From: Lachnospiraceae bacterium
Lineage (GTDB): Bacteria > Bacillota > Clostridia > Lachnospirales > Lachnospiraceae
Length of the DNA stretch: 64,000 bases
Direction: 5' to 3'
Assembly: GCA_017446045.1 (NCBI GenBank)
Contig: JAFSRP010000026.1
Location: forward strand, 16,795-80,794
Shown piece by piece: positions 8,553-17,968 of the stretch (its first letter is position 1; each line of letters opens with the position of its first letter). The notes under the pieces were generated by a model. The model was not told where the DNA came from. It saw nothing but the letters and a program-made list of their open reading frames with translations, and did no database searches. The translations under genes were made by a program, and so were the position numbers.

Positions 8553-8731
8553 GTTATAACCTCCTTCCCGGGATTATTTATTCATTTTCAACATAATACC
8601 AAAGTCATTTTAATACGATTAGTACGTGCTTACAATGAGATTTGTATATATTTATGTACAATTTTTATACATTTTATCGATGTCCGAAGCTTTCTATGAC
8701 ACTGGGAATATCCGCAAATCCCGAGACCAAA

Positions 8732-8766
8732 AAAGGAACGGCAGCATTGAAAAGCCCGTTCCTTTG
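8732..8766 (-). terminator. Rho-independent terminator of rsmA
   Basis: On the minus strand AAAGGAACGGG pairs with CCGTTCCTTT around a 13-base loop and runs directly into TTTTTT. It lies just past the rsmA stop, between rsmA and the PEBP gene. Confidence 0.88.
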
Positions 8767-8803
8767 AAAACCGCGTTATTAACTAAAGTTCCTGCATGAA
8801 ACA

Positions 8804-9709
8804 CTACAAAAGGTCGCTCAGCTGCGCGAACTCCGCCAGGCTGAGACGCTCGCCGCGCACATTCGGATCCAGCCCCATCTTGGTAAGCGCCGTTTCGACC
8901 CGCTCCCTGTCAATGCCTTCTGTCTGCAGCGCCGGATCATTTTTCAGCCCGTTGACCAGGGTCTTACGCCGCTGCGCAAAAGAAGCCCTGATGACCCGGA
9001 ACATCTTCGCCTCATCCGCAGGCTGCACCGGACGCTCCTCATGCAGGGAAAGACGAATGACCGCGGAGTCCACATTTGGACGCGGAATAAAGCAGTTCGC
9101 GGGAACATTCGCGATGATCTCCGCCTTCGTGTAGTATTGCACAGCCAGTGTCAGCGCCCCGTAGTCCTTGGTGCCGGGCTGGGCCTGCATGCGTTCGGCG
9201 ACCTCCTTTTGCACCATGACGGTGATGGAATCCAGCGGAAGATCCTGCTCCAGCAGCCCCATGATGATGGGGGTGGTGATGTAGTAAGGAAGGTTTGCGA
9301 CGACCTTGAACTTTCCGCCGGCGACTGCAGGCTCTGCCGTCCCGCCGCCATTTTCCGCCCGATCAGAGATCCTTTCTGCCAGTTCCTTCAGGTCCACTTT
9401 CAGGATATCGTCGTTGATCACCTCGTAATTATCGTACCCCGCCAGGTTCTCCACAAGCAGCGGGATCATGTCCCGGTCGATCTCCACCGCGATCACATGT
9501 CCTGCTGCCTCGCAGAGTGCCTGCGTCATGGTGCCGATACCGGGCCCGATCTCAAGGATGGTATCCGCCTTCGTAATTCCGGCGCCTTCAATGATCCGCT
9601 TTAATACACGCGGATCGATCAGGAAATTCTGCCCGTAGCGCTTCTTCGCGCTGATGCCGTGTTCCTGCAGAAACTGTATGGTGTTGCGGGGACTGATGAG
9701 GTCTTTCAT
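8804..9709 (-). CDS. rsmA: 16S rRNA dimethyladenosine transferase RsmA (KsgA)
   Basis: A 301-aa S-adenosylmethionine-dependent enzyme that dimethylates two adjacent adenines in the 3'-terminal helix of 16S rRNA during 30S maturation. Visible motifs are FLIDPRVLKRI (about residues 29-39), the SAM-binding ILEIGPGIGTMTQAL (about residues 52-66), the motif II acid in AVEIDRDM and the catalytic NLPYYITTP (about residues 140-148). Residues near 125 (AENGGGTAEPAV) form a low-complexity insert not typical of short homologs. It ends in a clean terminator and lies downstream of the SRP RNA gene on the same strand. Confidence 0.97.
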   Translation of the reverse strand: MKDLISPRNTIQFLQEHGISAKKRYGQNFLIDPRVLKRIIEGAGITKADTILEIGPGIGTMTQALCEAAGHVIAVEIDRDMIPLLVENLAGYDNYEVINDDILKVDLKELAERISDRAENGGGTAEPAVAGGKFKVVANLPYYITTPIIMGLLEQDLPLDSITVMVQKEVAERMQAQPGTKDYGALTLAVQYYTKAEIIANVPANCFIPRPNVDSAVIRLSLHEERPVQPADEAKMFRVIRASFAQRRKTLVNGLKNDPALQTEGIDRERVETALTKMGLDPNVRGERLSLAEFAQLSDLL

Positions 9710-9749
9710 AATGGTGCGGTGCGTTTATCACAGAATGCTGTTATAAAAA

Positions 9750-9852
9750 ATGCACCGAGGCGATCTGTGGCACATAGAAGTGTCTGCTTAGTGCTGCTGT
9801 GTTCCCACCCTGACACGGTTCGCAGATTCCTATCGCACAGGACCCCGGCGCG
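9750..9852 (-). ncRNA. ffs: Small SRP RNA (bacterial 4.5S-like)
   Basis: The minus strand carries the SRP domain IV hairpin: GTCAGGGTGGGAACACAGCA, a GGAA tetraloop closed by GUG/CAC and flanked by the asymmetric CAGG/AGCAG internal loop, then CACTAAGCAG. The two ends pair over about 25 bases (CGCCGGGG with CCTCGGTG, then CTGTG with CACAG and ATAG with CTAT). A TTTTTT tract follows the 3' end, acting as terminator. Length of about 100 nt fits the small, Alu-less bacterial form. It guides Ffh and FtsY in co-translational membrane targeting. Confidence 0.93.
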
Positions 9853-9858
9853 TTATTC

Positions 9859-9887
9859 AGTATATTATGTTTTCATGCGGCTGTCAA
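9859..9887 (-). promoter_or_regulatory. Consensus sigma-A promoter of the SRP RNA
   Basis: On the minus strand TTGACA (9887-9882), a 17-base spacer and TATACT (9864-9859) precede the predicted RNA 5' end by 7-9 bases. The near-perfect boxes and spacing fit a highly expressed stable RNA. Confidence 0.92.
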
Positions 9888-9918
9888 CGAAAAGCGGCCG
9901 CCCCTGCTGCGCGGTATC

Positions 9919-11556
9919 TTAGTTGTCTCCGGCCTCGTATTCGGTCAGCGTGAAGGTGAAGCTCTTGCGGGCCTGCTCGTCGGCTGCCAGGTACTCGTCG
10001 TAGGTAGTCATCTTGTCGATCAGCTTGCCGTCACGGATCTCCATGATGCGGTTCGCCGTCGTCTGCACGACCTGGTGGTCACGGCAGGAGAAGAGCAGCA
10101 CGCCCGGGAACTTGATCAGGGCATTGTTGACCGAGGAGATGGACTCCATGTCCAGATGGTCGGTCGGCTCGTCGAGGATCAGGACATTGGCGCCCGAGAT
10201 CATCATTTTCGAAAGCAGGCAGCGCACACGCTCACCACCGGACAGCACGTTGAGATGCTTGAGGCCGTCATCGCCCTGGAACAGCATGCGTCCGAGGAAA
10301 CCACGGACGTAGGTCACGTCTTTTTCCGGGCTGAACTGCATCAGCCACTCGTAGATGGAATCGTCGGAATCGAATTCCGCCGTGGAGTCCTTCGGGAAAT
10401 ACGCCTGGCTCGTCGTGATGCCCCACTTGTAGTCGCCTTCGTCCGGCTTCATTTCCCCCATCAGGATCTTGAAGAGTGTGGTCTTTGCGAGCTCGTTGGG
10501 TCCGACGAACGCGACCTTGTCCTCACGCCCGATGATGAAATTGAGGTCGTCGAGCACTTTGACGCCGTCGATGGTCTTGGAAAGGTGCTTCACCGTCAGG
10601 ACTTCGTTGCCGATATCGCGGTTGGGCTTGAAGTCAACGTACGGATATTTGCGGCTGGACGGACGGATCTCGACCATCTCGATCTTCTCAAGCGCCTTCT
10701 TACGGGAAGTCGCCTGACGTGATTTGGAAGCATTGGCAGAGAAGCGCGCGATGAATTCCTTCAGTTCCTTGATCTGCTCTTCCTTCTTGCGGTTCGCCTC
10801 CTTCATCTGACGGATCATCAGCTGGCTCGCCTCGACCCAGAAATCGTAATTGCCCGCGTAGAGCTGGATCTTTCCGTAGTCGATGTCGGCAATCGAAGTA
10901 CAGACCTTGTTGAGGAAATACCGGTCATGGGAGACCGTTATGACGGTGTTCTGGAAATTGATCAGGAACTCCTCGAGCCAGGAAATGGCATCCAGGTCCA
11001 TGTTGTTGGTCGGCTCGTCGAGCAGCAGGATGTCCGGATTTCCGAAAAGCGCCTTGGCAAGGAGGATCTTGACCTTTAAGGGGCCGGGCAGATCCTTCAT
11101 CATCTGGTAATGGTACTCCGAACCCACGCCCAGGCCTTCCAGGAGGGTCTGCGCGTCCGCTTCCGCATCCCAGCCGTTCATCTCGGCAAACTCCGCCTCA
11201 AGCTCCGCTGCCTTGATGCCGTCATCGTCGGAGAAATCCTCCTTCATATAAATGGCTTCCTTCTCCTTCATGATCTGGTAAAGGCGCGGATTGCCCATGA
11301 TCACGGTGTCCAGCACCGTGTAGGCGTCATATTTGAAATGGTCCTGCTCCAGGAAGGAAAGGCGCTGCCCCTTGCTGATAATGACATCTCCGGACGTCGG
11401 CTCAAGCTGTCCGGAAAGGATCTTCAGCAGCGTGGACTTGCCGGCGCCGTTCGCGCCGATCACGCCGTAACACTGGCCTTCCAGGAACTTGATATTAACA
11501 TCTTCAAACAGGGCCTTTTTGCCGACCCGGAAGGTAAGATTCGATGTAGAGATCAT
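9919..11556 (-). CDS. ABC-F family ATPase (YkpA/YbiT-like), one composite ATP site degenerate
   Basis: A 545-aa soluble protein with two ABC domains joined by a charged helical linker (about residues 235-290), the layout of ABC-F translation factors that act at the ribosomal E site. NBD1 has an intact Walker A (GANGAGKST, about residues 34-42) and Walker B (LLLDEPTNNMD). NBD2 has LSGGERVR and ILDEPTDHLD. Three motifs depart from consensus: the NBD1 signature is LPGPLK (156-161), the NBD2 Walker A is GPNELAKTT (about 352), and the NBD2 H-loop histidine is arginine (SCRDHQ, R492). All three belong to the same composite ATP site. No transmembrane helices. Start ATG 11556 has an AAGGGG site. The family includes antibiotic-resistance and housekeeping members; this one looks housekeeping-like. 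Confidence 0.92.
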   Translation of the reverse strand: MISTSNLTFRVGKKALFEDVNIKFLEGQCYGVIGANGAGKSTLLKILSGQLEPTSGDVIISKGQRLSFLEQDHFKYDAYTVLDTVIMGNPRLYQIMKEKEAIYMKEDFSDDDGIKAAELEAEFAEMNGWDAEADAQTLLEGLGVGSEYHYQMMKDLPGPLKVKILLAKALFGNPDILLLDEPTNNMDLDAISWLEEFLINFQNTVITVSHDRYFLNKVCTSIADIDYGKIQLYAGNYDFWVEASQLMIRQMKEANRKKEEQIKELKEFIARFSANASKSRQATSRKKALEKIEMVEIRPSSRKYPYVDFKPNRDIGNEVLTVKHLSKTIDGVKVLDDLNFIIGREDKVAFVGPNELAKTTLFKILMGEMKPDEGDYKWGITTSQAYFPKDSTAEFDSDDSIYEWLMQFSPEKDVTYVRGFLGRMLFQGDDGLKHLNVLSGGERVRCLLSKMMISGANVLILDEPTDHLDMESISSVNNALIKFPGVLLFSCRDHQVVQTTANRIMEIRDGKLIDKMTTYDEYLAADEQARKSFTFTLTEYEAGDN

Positions 11557-11712
11557 GCGGTTTCCCCTTCTGTAATTGAATTTCTATTTCTATGTATATG
11601 ATAACATGGATACGGTCTTCCCGTGTGTACATTTCCGTAAAAGAACAAACAAAAGTTGCGCTGCCCGGCCAGCCGGCATAGGCATTGCGGGATATGCCCA
11701 CGGGAATTTACG

Positions 11713-12528
11713 TCAGATCTGCGGGATCCTGTAGACGCGGTGCGCGTTTGCCCAGGTGACCTCCTCGATCTCCTCCGGCGTTCTCCCGCAAAGCTCCGCG
11801 ATCTTGTCCCGGACCGCAGGCAGATAGAGCGAGGAATTCCGTACGAAGTCAATGCCCGGTTCTCTGCCTTCACGGTACGGAAGCGGTGTAAGATAAGGAC
11901 AGTCGGTCTCCAGGACGACGCGCTCCAGAGGGATCCCCTGCAGGGCTTTCGTCACTTTTTTCTGTCCCTCATAGGTCACGACTCCGCCGAAACCGATATA
12001 ATAGCCCATCTCCACATACTCCAGCGCGATCTCCCGGCTGTAGGAATAGCAGTGGATAATGGCGTCCTTCAGCCCCTGCTCATGCGCCTTGCGCATCATA
12101 TTCAGCGTATCGGCAGCGGCATTGCGGGAATGGATGACGACCGGCTTGTCGAGCTCGACAGCCAGTTCCAGCTGGCGCCGGAACCAGTACTGCTGCAGCT
12201 CTTTGGACGGCTTGTCTTCATAGCGGTCGAATCCGTGATAATCCAGTCCGATCTCCCCGATGGCTACAGCCTTGGGATGCTGTGCCATTTCCCGGATCGC
12301 CGCGAGCTTCTCCTCGTCCATCTCCGCCACCTCATCCGGGTGAACGCCGACTGCGGCATACACATGCGCATACCGCTCCGCGAGAGCCAGGCTGTCCACA
12401 GCGCCCCGGAAAGATGCGCCGATATTGCACACCTTCCCCACGCCGCCGGCAGGGAGGCTTTGGATCAGCTCGTCCCTGTCCTTATCATAAGCATCATCAT
12501 CATAATGTGTGTGCGTGTCGAAAATCAT
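11713..12528 (-). CDS. tatD: TatD family metal-dependent DNase
   Basis: A 271-aa TIM-barrel metal hydrolase of the TatD family (3'-5' DNase/RNase implicated in DNA repair and RNA quality control). The start at 12528 (MIFDTHTHYDDD) is chosen because the HTH metal-binding motif must sit at the N-terminus; the open frame extends further upstream but that part is low-complexity. Other metal and active-site motifs in order are AVGVHPDEV, EIGLDYHG, VIHSRNA, IIHCYSYS and LETDCPYLTP. Length is typical (about 255-275). It precedes the ABC-F gene on the same strand and follows the SpoU methyltransferase. Confidence 0.95.
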   Translation of the reverse strand: MIFDTHTHYDDDAYDKDRDELIQSLPAGGVGKVCNIGASFRGAVDSLALAERYAHVYAAVGVHPDEVAEMDEEKLAAIREMAQHPKAVAIGEIGLDYHGFDRYEDKPSKELQQYWFRRQLELAVELDKPVVIHSRNAAADTLNMMRKAHEQGLKDAIIHCYSYSREIALEYVEMGYYIGFGGVVTYEGQKKVTKALQGIPLERVVLETDCPYLTPLPYREGREPGIDFVRNSSLYLPAVRDKIAELCGRTPEEIEEVTWANAHRVYRIPQI

Positions 12529-12710
12529 AGCGTAATAAGCTCCTGACAAATGGACTTGCGTGCGCAGGCTTGCCTGCCGGCACTCATGGACTTTTGGAAG
12601 GGCACCCGGCATGAGGAAAAAAGCTGCGCGACGCCTTGGCGAGCGAAGCGGTTTCCGAATGGCGGGGACGGAAGGCGGGAGCGCGCAGCGCGGAGCCATC
12701 CGTCGGCTTT

Positions 12711-13625
12711 TTACTCCTTCTGTTCCTCAGTATGCAGCCCCAGCTGCCAGAACGCCACCGCGCTCGCGGCGGCAACATTGAGCGAATCCACCCCGTGGTA
12801 CATCGGGATCCTGATCGTATAGTCCGAAGCCGCAATGGTCTCCGGCTTAAGTCCCGGTCCTTCACTGCCAAGGACGACCGCCAGCCTTTCCTCGGCATTC
12901 AGCTGCGGGTCCCGGATACTGACGGTATCATCCGTAAGGGCAAATGCCGCCAGTTTAAAACCCAGTCCCTTCAGCTGCCCGATCCAGTCTTCCCCGAGCT
13001 TTGTCCAGGGGATCTGGAACACGGTCCCCATGCTGACGCGCGCGGACCGTTTATATAAAGGGTCCGTACATCCCGGCGCGAGCAGCACCGCTTCCATCCC
13101 GAGAGCGGCTGCCGAACGGAAGATCGCACCCAGGTTGGTCGGATTCATCACCGCCTCCAGTACCGCGACCCTTCGCATTCCAACGCAGCATCCATCCTTG
13201 GAAGAAACCTTATGCCCCGGTCTCCCGGCGCAAAGTTCTTCTACGGAAGGAAGCGCCGGCCGCCGCATCAGGCAAAGGACGCCCCTGGCAAGGTGATATC
13301 CGGTCAGCTGCTCCAGCAGTTCGGGCGCCGCGGTATAGACCGGTACCTTACAGCGCGCGATCAGTCCCGCAGCTCCGCCCGTCACCTGCTTATGCTCCAC
13401 CAGCAGTGAGACCGGCTCACAGCCTCCGTCCAGTGCCCGCTCCACGACCAGGGCGCTTTCCGCCACAAAAAGGCCGCCGTGTGGCTCAAAGTAATGACGC
13501 AGTTCATTTTCCGAAAGGCGCGCATACGGCTCCAGCACCGGATCAGACAGGTCGGTGACCTCGGTCAGTCTGCTGCCGTGGTCATTTATCATTCTGTTTA
13601 TATTGTCATTTACAGTGAGATCCAT
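12711..13625 (-). CDS. SpoU/TrmH family 2'-O-ribose RNA methyltransferase
   Basis: A 304-aa SAM-dependent RNA methyltransferase with the knotted SPOUT fold. The N-terminal L30e-like substrate-binding domain (about residues 20-120) precedes the catalytic domain, which shows motif 1 (NPTNLGAIFRSAAALG, about residues 162-177), motif 2 (AVVLGSEGPGL) and motif 3 (IPMYHGVDSLNVAAASAV). The motif 1 Asn and Arg, the motif 2 Glu and the motif 3 Ser-x-Asn are present. A Met at residue 12 is an alternative start. It is separated from tatD by a 180-bp GC-rich spacer with no recognised function. The specific RNA target (23S rRNA or tRNA) is unknown. Confidence 0.93.
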   Translation of the reverse strand: MDLTVNDNINRMINDHGSRLTEVTDLSDPVLEPYARLSENELRHYFEPHGGLFVAESALVVERALDGGCEPVSLLVEHKQVTGGAAGLIARCKVPVYTAAPELLEQLTGYHLARGVLCLMRRPALPSVEELCAGRPGHKVSSKDGCCVGMRRVAVLEAVMNPTNLGAIFRSAAALGMEAVLLAPGCTDPLYKRSARVSMGTVFQIPWTKLGEDWIGQLKGLGFKLAAFALTDDTVSIRDPQLNAEERLAVVLGSEGPGLKPETIAASDYTIRIPMYHGVDSLNVAAASAVAFWQLGLHTEEQKE

Positions 13626-13861
13626 AGCGTGTCCATTTTAACCGATTTGCCTCGCGGTGACAACCTGATGGCATCAGAAGTTTATGGACCTTTGGGTCCT
13701 TCTTTCCGCAAGATACGTACTTTCCGCTGTAGCCGCAGGGCGGGAGCTGTGATAAAATGTATTCTGAAAATACAATGATCCGGCACCTGCCTCTTTGTGC
13801 CGGAAAACAGCTTCCACGATTTCCGGCATCTATGTCATCATTTATCAAGGGAGGACCAAGT

Positions 13862-16078
13862 ATGAAACTGCATAAGATCGTCATCGCCGCGCTTGCCCTT
13901 ACCATGGCGCTTTCAGCCTGTGCAGAGCAGACCGCGCCCGCCATAACGGAAACCACAGGCGGTTCCCACAGGGAGATCCCCGCGGATAACAGCGGAGAAA
14001 AAGCGGAGAGCGCAGCCGGAGAAGAGATCACGACCTCTTCAGGCAAAACCGCTTCCGGCAAGATCGTCACTGTGGGAAAGGATACCGCCAAGGCGGAAAC
14101 TCCGGAGACCGAAGCTGAACCGGCAGAAGCTGCCGAAGCCGCCGAAGCGGCAGAAGCTGAAGCCGGGACCGAGGCAGTCTCCGAAACGGCAGAAGCATAT
14201 AATGTCTTCGCCGACATGGACGGCATCATTTTCGGCTTCATGAGCGGTGTCGGCGCATGGGAGACCACCCTGGAAGTGGCGCCCGACGGAAGTTTCAAGG
14301 GGCTGTTCTACGACATGAATATGGGTGAGACCGGCGAGGGCTATGACAACGGCACTCTCTATGAATGCAGTTTCACCGGTCGTTTCTCCGAGCCGGAGCA
14401 AAAGGATGACCTGACCTGGACCACCGAAGTTGCCGCGCTTGACTTCGAGACCGAAAAGGAAGGCAGCGACCGCTATATCGAGGACGGCATGCTGCACATC
14501 CTCACGGACCCCTATGGTCTTTCCCTTGGAGACAGCATTGAGATCCTGCTGCCCGGCACCCCTTATAAGGACCTGACGGAAGGCTTCCTGAGCTGGATGA
14601 TCTGGCAGATCGAAGAGGGCAAGGACCTTCCGGAGATCGCCATTTACAATACGACCAATGAGTACGTATTCTATCCGGACCATTACGCGATGGGCGATGC
14701 GGATACCTCTTCCGTTCCTGACGCGGAAACAGGGAGCGGGCAGGAAGACATCTCCTCCATTTATGAGTCTGCGCTCAATGCGTATGCCAACCAGCAGATG
14801 CCCGATTATTTCATGATGCCGTACGTGCCGATCGGCACCTTCACGCCCCAAAAGCCCTACGAGAGCGTGACCGAAGCCAACCTTCAGGGACGCTGGGTCA
14901 ACCGCTACAAGGAAGGCGGCGCCGAGATCGAAGAGATCCATACGGTCAACGGCGATCACGGCAAGATCGAATGCTATCGCGACGGCGAGCCGACCTACGC
15001 ATGGAACGGAGAAGGCACCATCAGCATCGAGGATCGTTCCGACCGCAATGTCTGCCCTGCCTTCCGTATTACCAACGACGAGGGCAATGTCTGCACGATC
15101 TACATCCGCTGGGTCAAGGACAACGCGTTCTATGACGGCGGATTCCTGAACCAGTGGAAGCGGGAAGCCCCGGAGGATCCCGCCGACACCTATCTCTATG
15201 ATACCGTAACGCTGGACAACCTGCAGGGACTCTGGTACAGCGAGTACGAAGACGGCGCAGGCATTTACATGACCCTGCTCAACATTGACGGCGACGAAGG
15301 CTGGATCTTCGAGACCGTGGACGGCAGGATCAGCAGCACCTGGAACGGCGAAGGCAAGGTTTCCCTGGTCATGCAGGATTTCATGGACGACATCCGGTAT
15401 CCCGAGCTGCTTCTGGACAAAAAGGACGGAACGAAGCGCAGCAATATTGCGGGCATCTATATCACGGATGTAGAGAACGACCGCTTCTATGACGCCGGCT
15501 TCAAGCGCTGGTACGTGAAGATCACACCGGATTACGGCAAAGATCTCGAGTATCTCTGGGAGCCGGGCTTTGAGGTCCATGAAGACGGCAGTGCCTGGAT
15601 CGACGGCAAAAACAGCATTCTGGTCATTCCGAACGGCGAAATGAATGATGACGGCTCGTGCCTGCAGTGGACGATCCGGGTGACCAACGACGAAGGCACG
15701 GAAGAGACCATTTCCCACGAAGTTTTCGGCGACACGATCTACACGCCGCAGGCTTATGAGGTCGTGAGCGAGGCGGATGTCAATTTCGACGACCGCATGG
15801 ACCTGCTCCTATACTGTGGGACTATGGGCGCCGCCGGCGTACAGATCTATGACTGTTATCTGAACCTGGGTGACCGCTTTGTGCGCTGCGAGGGCTTTAC
15901 CGATATTCCGGATCCGGATCCCGATGCCGTCAGCCGCCAGATCATCGGCCATGCCCGCGACGGGGCCAACGCGTATGTCGAAGTATATTACACGATCCGC
16001 GGCACTTCCGCTGTGCTGATCGATGAGATCCGTTACGAGTATGATGAAGAAGCCGGAGACTACATTCCGAAAAACTGA
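13862..16078 (+). CDS. Large secreted lipoprotein with tandem repeat domains
   Basis: A 738-aa lipoprotein. The start at 13862 is chosen because AAGGGAGGACC precedes it and the product begins with a signal peptide ending in a lipobox (ALSAC, cysteine near residue 20). An Ala/Glu-rich linker (about residues 80-110, EAAEAAEAAEAE) follows. Two related domains occur at about residues 340-440 and 455-550. Each starts LQG-x-W, contains WNGEG, and ends with FYD-G/A-GF-x-x-W. The C-terminal part has an acidic DVNFDDRMDLL segment (about residues 638-648) like calcium-binding FG-GAP-type loops. No catalytic motif recognised. It is followed after 28 bp by another lipoprotein gene. Surface-exposed, probably binding. 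Confidence 0.85.
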   Translation: MKLHKIVIAALALTMALSACAEQTAPAITETTGGSHREIPADNSGEKAESAAGEEITTSSGKTASGKIVTVGKDTAKAETPETEAEPAEAAEAAEAAEAEAGTEAVSETAEAYNVFADMDGIIFGFMSGVGAWETTLEVAPDGSFKGLFYDMNMGETGEGYDNGTLYECSFTGRFSEPEQKDDLTWTTEVAALDFETEKEGSDRYIEDGMLHILTDPYGLSLGDSIEILLPGTPYKDLTEGFLSWMIWQIEEGKDLPEIAIYNTTNEYVFYPDHYAMGDADTSSVPDAETGSGQEDISSIYESALNAYANQQMPDYFMMPYVPIGTFTPQKPYESVTEANLQGRWVNRYKEGGAEIEEIHTVNGDHGKIECYRDGEPTYAWNGEGTISIEDRSDRNVCPAFRITNDEGNVCTIYIRWVKDNAFYDGGFLNQWKREAPEDPADTYLYDTVTLDNLQGLWYSEYEDGAGIYMTLLNIDGDEGWIFETVDGRISSTWNGEGKVSLVMQDFMDDIRYPELLLDKKDGTKRSNIAGIYITDVENDRFYDAGFKRWYVKITPDYGKDLEYLWEPGFEVHEDGSAWIDGKNSILVIPNGEMNDDGSCLQWTIRVTNDEGTEETISHEVFGDTIYTPQAYEVVSEADVNFDDRMDLLLYCGTMGAAGVQIYDCYLNLGDRFVRCEGFTDIPDPDPDAVSRQIIGHARDGANAYVEVYYTIRGTSAVLIDEIRYEYDEEAGDYIPKN

Positions 16079-16106
16079 TGACTGACCCAACTGCAGGAGG
16101 CCTGAC

Positions 16107-17918
16107 ATGAAACGAATACTCCTTACAGCCTTTGTACTGCTTCTCGGTGCCCTGTTCCTGTCTGCCTGCCAGCCCGGCACGGATCCCGGCCCTGCCGGGA
16201 CGGACGGACCAGGTCCTGCCGGCACCGGCGGCGCGGCACCCGCCAAAGGCAATTCCCCGATCGGCACCTGGTACGAACAGGAAGAAAACGGCGGTGTGCT
16301 TGAAGTGACCAAAAACAAGATCCGGTACACCCCCGCAAGCGGCACCTACGTTGACGAAGCGCCGCTGAAGATCGTCAAGACCCTCGACGGATGCAAGCTG
16401 GAGACCAACGAGGAGGATTACTTCTGGTATGTGGATATCGTCTATGATCAGAAAGAAGATATGATCGAGGCGCACACGATGCCGGTCCTGGACGGCGACG
16501 GGGGCTACAAGCTCCGCACCTTCCGCAGGGCACCCTACGAGGCTCCGCCGCCACCGGTCTACGATCCGCCGACAGACAATTCCGACCCTGACGCGCCAAA
16601 GGATTTCGACGATATGACGGTCCGGTCCATGCACGTTACCTTCTATGACAGAGGGACCTACCACGATCCTTCCTCCAACATGGCTTCCTGCCCGCCGTAC
16701 CCCGACGTGTACAGTTATGACCTTGAGGTACAGGAGGATGGTACCGCGCTCGTCTCGTCGTCCTTCTGCCATGAGCTCACGCTGCCCGCGGAATCGATGG
16801 CGGAGCTGCAGGAACTGGTCAGCAATGCGGACCTCGGCAGCATCAACGGCCTTGACATCCATACGGAAGGAATGCCCTTCGGTACAGAAGATTATACACT
16901 TGAGCTGGAACTGGCTTCGGGCGAGACCATCCGCTCTTCCGCAAACGGACCGGATGTCCCGGCTGCATGGATGGAATTCCAGCGTCCGATGCATTATCTC
17001 CTGTACTTTGCCTTTGTCAACGCGGGCTATGAGTACAGCGGCTACGGCTTCCATCCGACCGCGCCCATGAAGCGTCTCGGGACCGGCTCGGCGCCGGCAC
17101 GCGTTTCCTGGAGAAAGATGCTGGAGCAGGCTGACTATGGCTACGGCTGGCTGGAGTTTGAAGATGAGGACGAGAACGGAGGCAGCGGTGATGACAGCAA
17201 CGCGGAAGAACTTAACGTAAGCTACGATTCTGTCCGCATCGAGCCCGACTGGCCAAAGGCTTATGACTATGATCTTCATACCCAATATCTGGTCTTTGAA
17301 GATGTCGAGCCGGAGTACCCCGAACTTATGAAGACCCTGCAGCAGCTGAATGCGGAATACCGCGCTGCTTCGGAGCGTTCCTTACAGGAAGACTATGAGA
17401 TGATGGAAGCCGTTCCGGCCAAGGTCTGGAAAAACGCAGACCGCCGCTACTGCTACTCCTTCTTTACCGTCGCGCACGGGACCGATCACGGGCTCTTCTA
17501 TTCAGTCCTGGTCTCCGAAGGCCATGCCAATTCCATGGGCGTCGGCAAATACGGCTACGGACACTACCCGAACATTCAATACAACATCAGCAAAGAGACC
17601 GGGCAGATCATTTCCGTCGCGGACCTTTTCAAAGATAAGGAAACAGCGCTGAAACTCATCACTGACAGCCTGGTCAACAGCTGGGGCACCCACAATGAAG
17701 AGGGCAAGTTCATCCACTCCGATGAATTCCCCGCAAAGCTTGCGGAATTTATCGACAAGACCGGACGGGACGGCATCAACTGGAACGCGTATTACAGCTA
17801 TCTGGAGCTGTATTTCCCGACTTCCTTCTTCACAATGTCCGATACAAGCGTCCGCCACGTCCTGTATTACGAGGATCTGCAGGATGTCCTGAATGACGAC
17901 TGGTCGAGAGTCTGGTAA
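16107..17918 (+). CDS. Lipoprotein with C-terminal DUF3298/RsiV-like domain
   Basis: A 603-aa lipoprotein. The signal peptide and lipobox (LFLSAC, cysteine at residue 21) are followed by a Gly/Pro-rich linker (about residues 22-50). The middle region is unrecognised. The C-terminal 220 residues read as a DUF3298/RsiV-like beta-rich domain: paired strands, then ISKETGQIISVADLFKD (about residues 490-506) and a final LYFPTSFFTMSD segment. Such domains occur in anti-sigma factors and in many clostridial lipoproteins. AGGAGG precedes ATG 16107. The gene is probably co-transcribed with the 738-aa lipoprotein. Function unknown. Confidence 0.82.
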   Translation: MKRILLTAFVLLLGALFLSACQPGTDPGPAGTDGPGPAGTGGAAPAKGNSPIGTWYEQEENGGVLEVTKNKIRYTPASGTYVDEAPLKIVKTLDGCKLETNEEDYFWYVDIVYDQKEDMIEAHTMPVLDGDGGYKLRTFRRAPYEAPPPPVYDPPTDNSDPDAPKDFDDMTVRSMHVTFYDRGTYHDPSSNMASCPPYPDVYSYDLEVQEDGTALVSSSFCHELTLPAESMAELQELVSNADLGSINGLDIHTEGMPFGTEDYTLELELASGETIRSSANGPDVPAAWMEFQRPMHYLLYFAFVNAGYEYSGYGFHPTAPMKRLGTGSAPARVSWRKMLEQADYGYGWLEFEDEDENGGSGDDSNAEELNVSYDSVRIEPDWPKAYDYDLHTQYLVFEDVEPEYPELMKTLQQLNAEYRAASERSLQEDYEMMEAVPAKVWKNADRRYCYSFFTVAHGTDHGLFYSVLVSEGHANSMGVGKYGYGHYPNIQYNISKETGQIISVADLFKDKETALKLITDSLVNSWGTHNEEGKFIHSDEFPAKLAEFIDKTGRDGINWNAYYSYLELYFPTSFFTMSDTSVRHVLYYEDLQDVLNDDWSRVW

Positions 17919-17968
17919 GCACTTTCCGGCTGACGAAGCGGCAAGCACTTATTATGTTAAAAGCCCGA

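Noticed and set aside
14039-15718. A 559-codon open frame on the minus strand opposite the 738-aa lipoprotein
   Set aside because: It is antisense to a well-supported gene with a ribosome site and lipobox; the product is rich in His, Arg and Val, typical of antisense frames in GC-rich DNA, and no ribosome site or domain was seen.
15942-17285. A 447-codon minus-strand frame opposite the second lipoprotein
   Set aside because: Same reasons: antisense, biased composition, no ribosome site, no recognisable domain.
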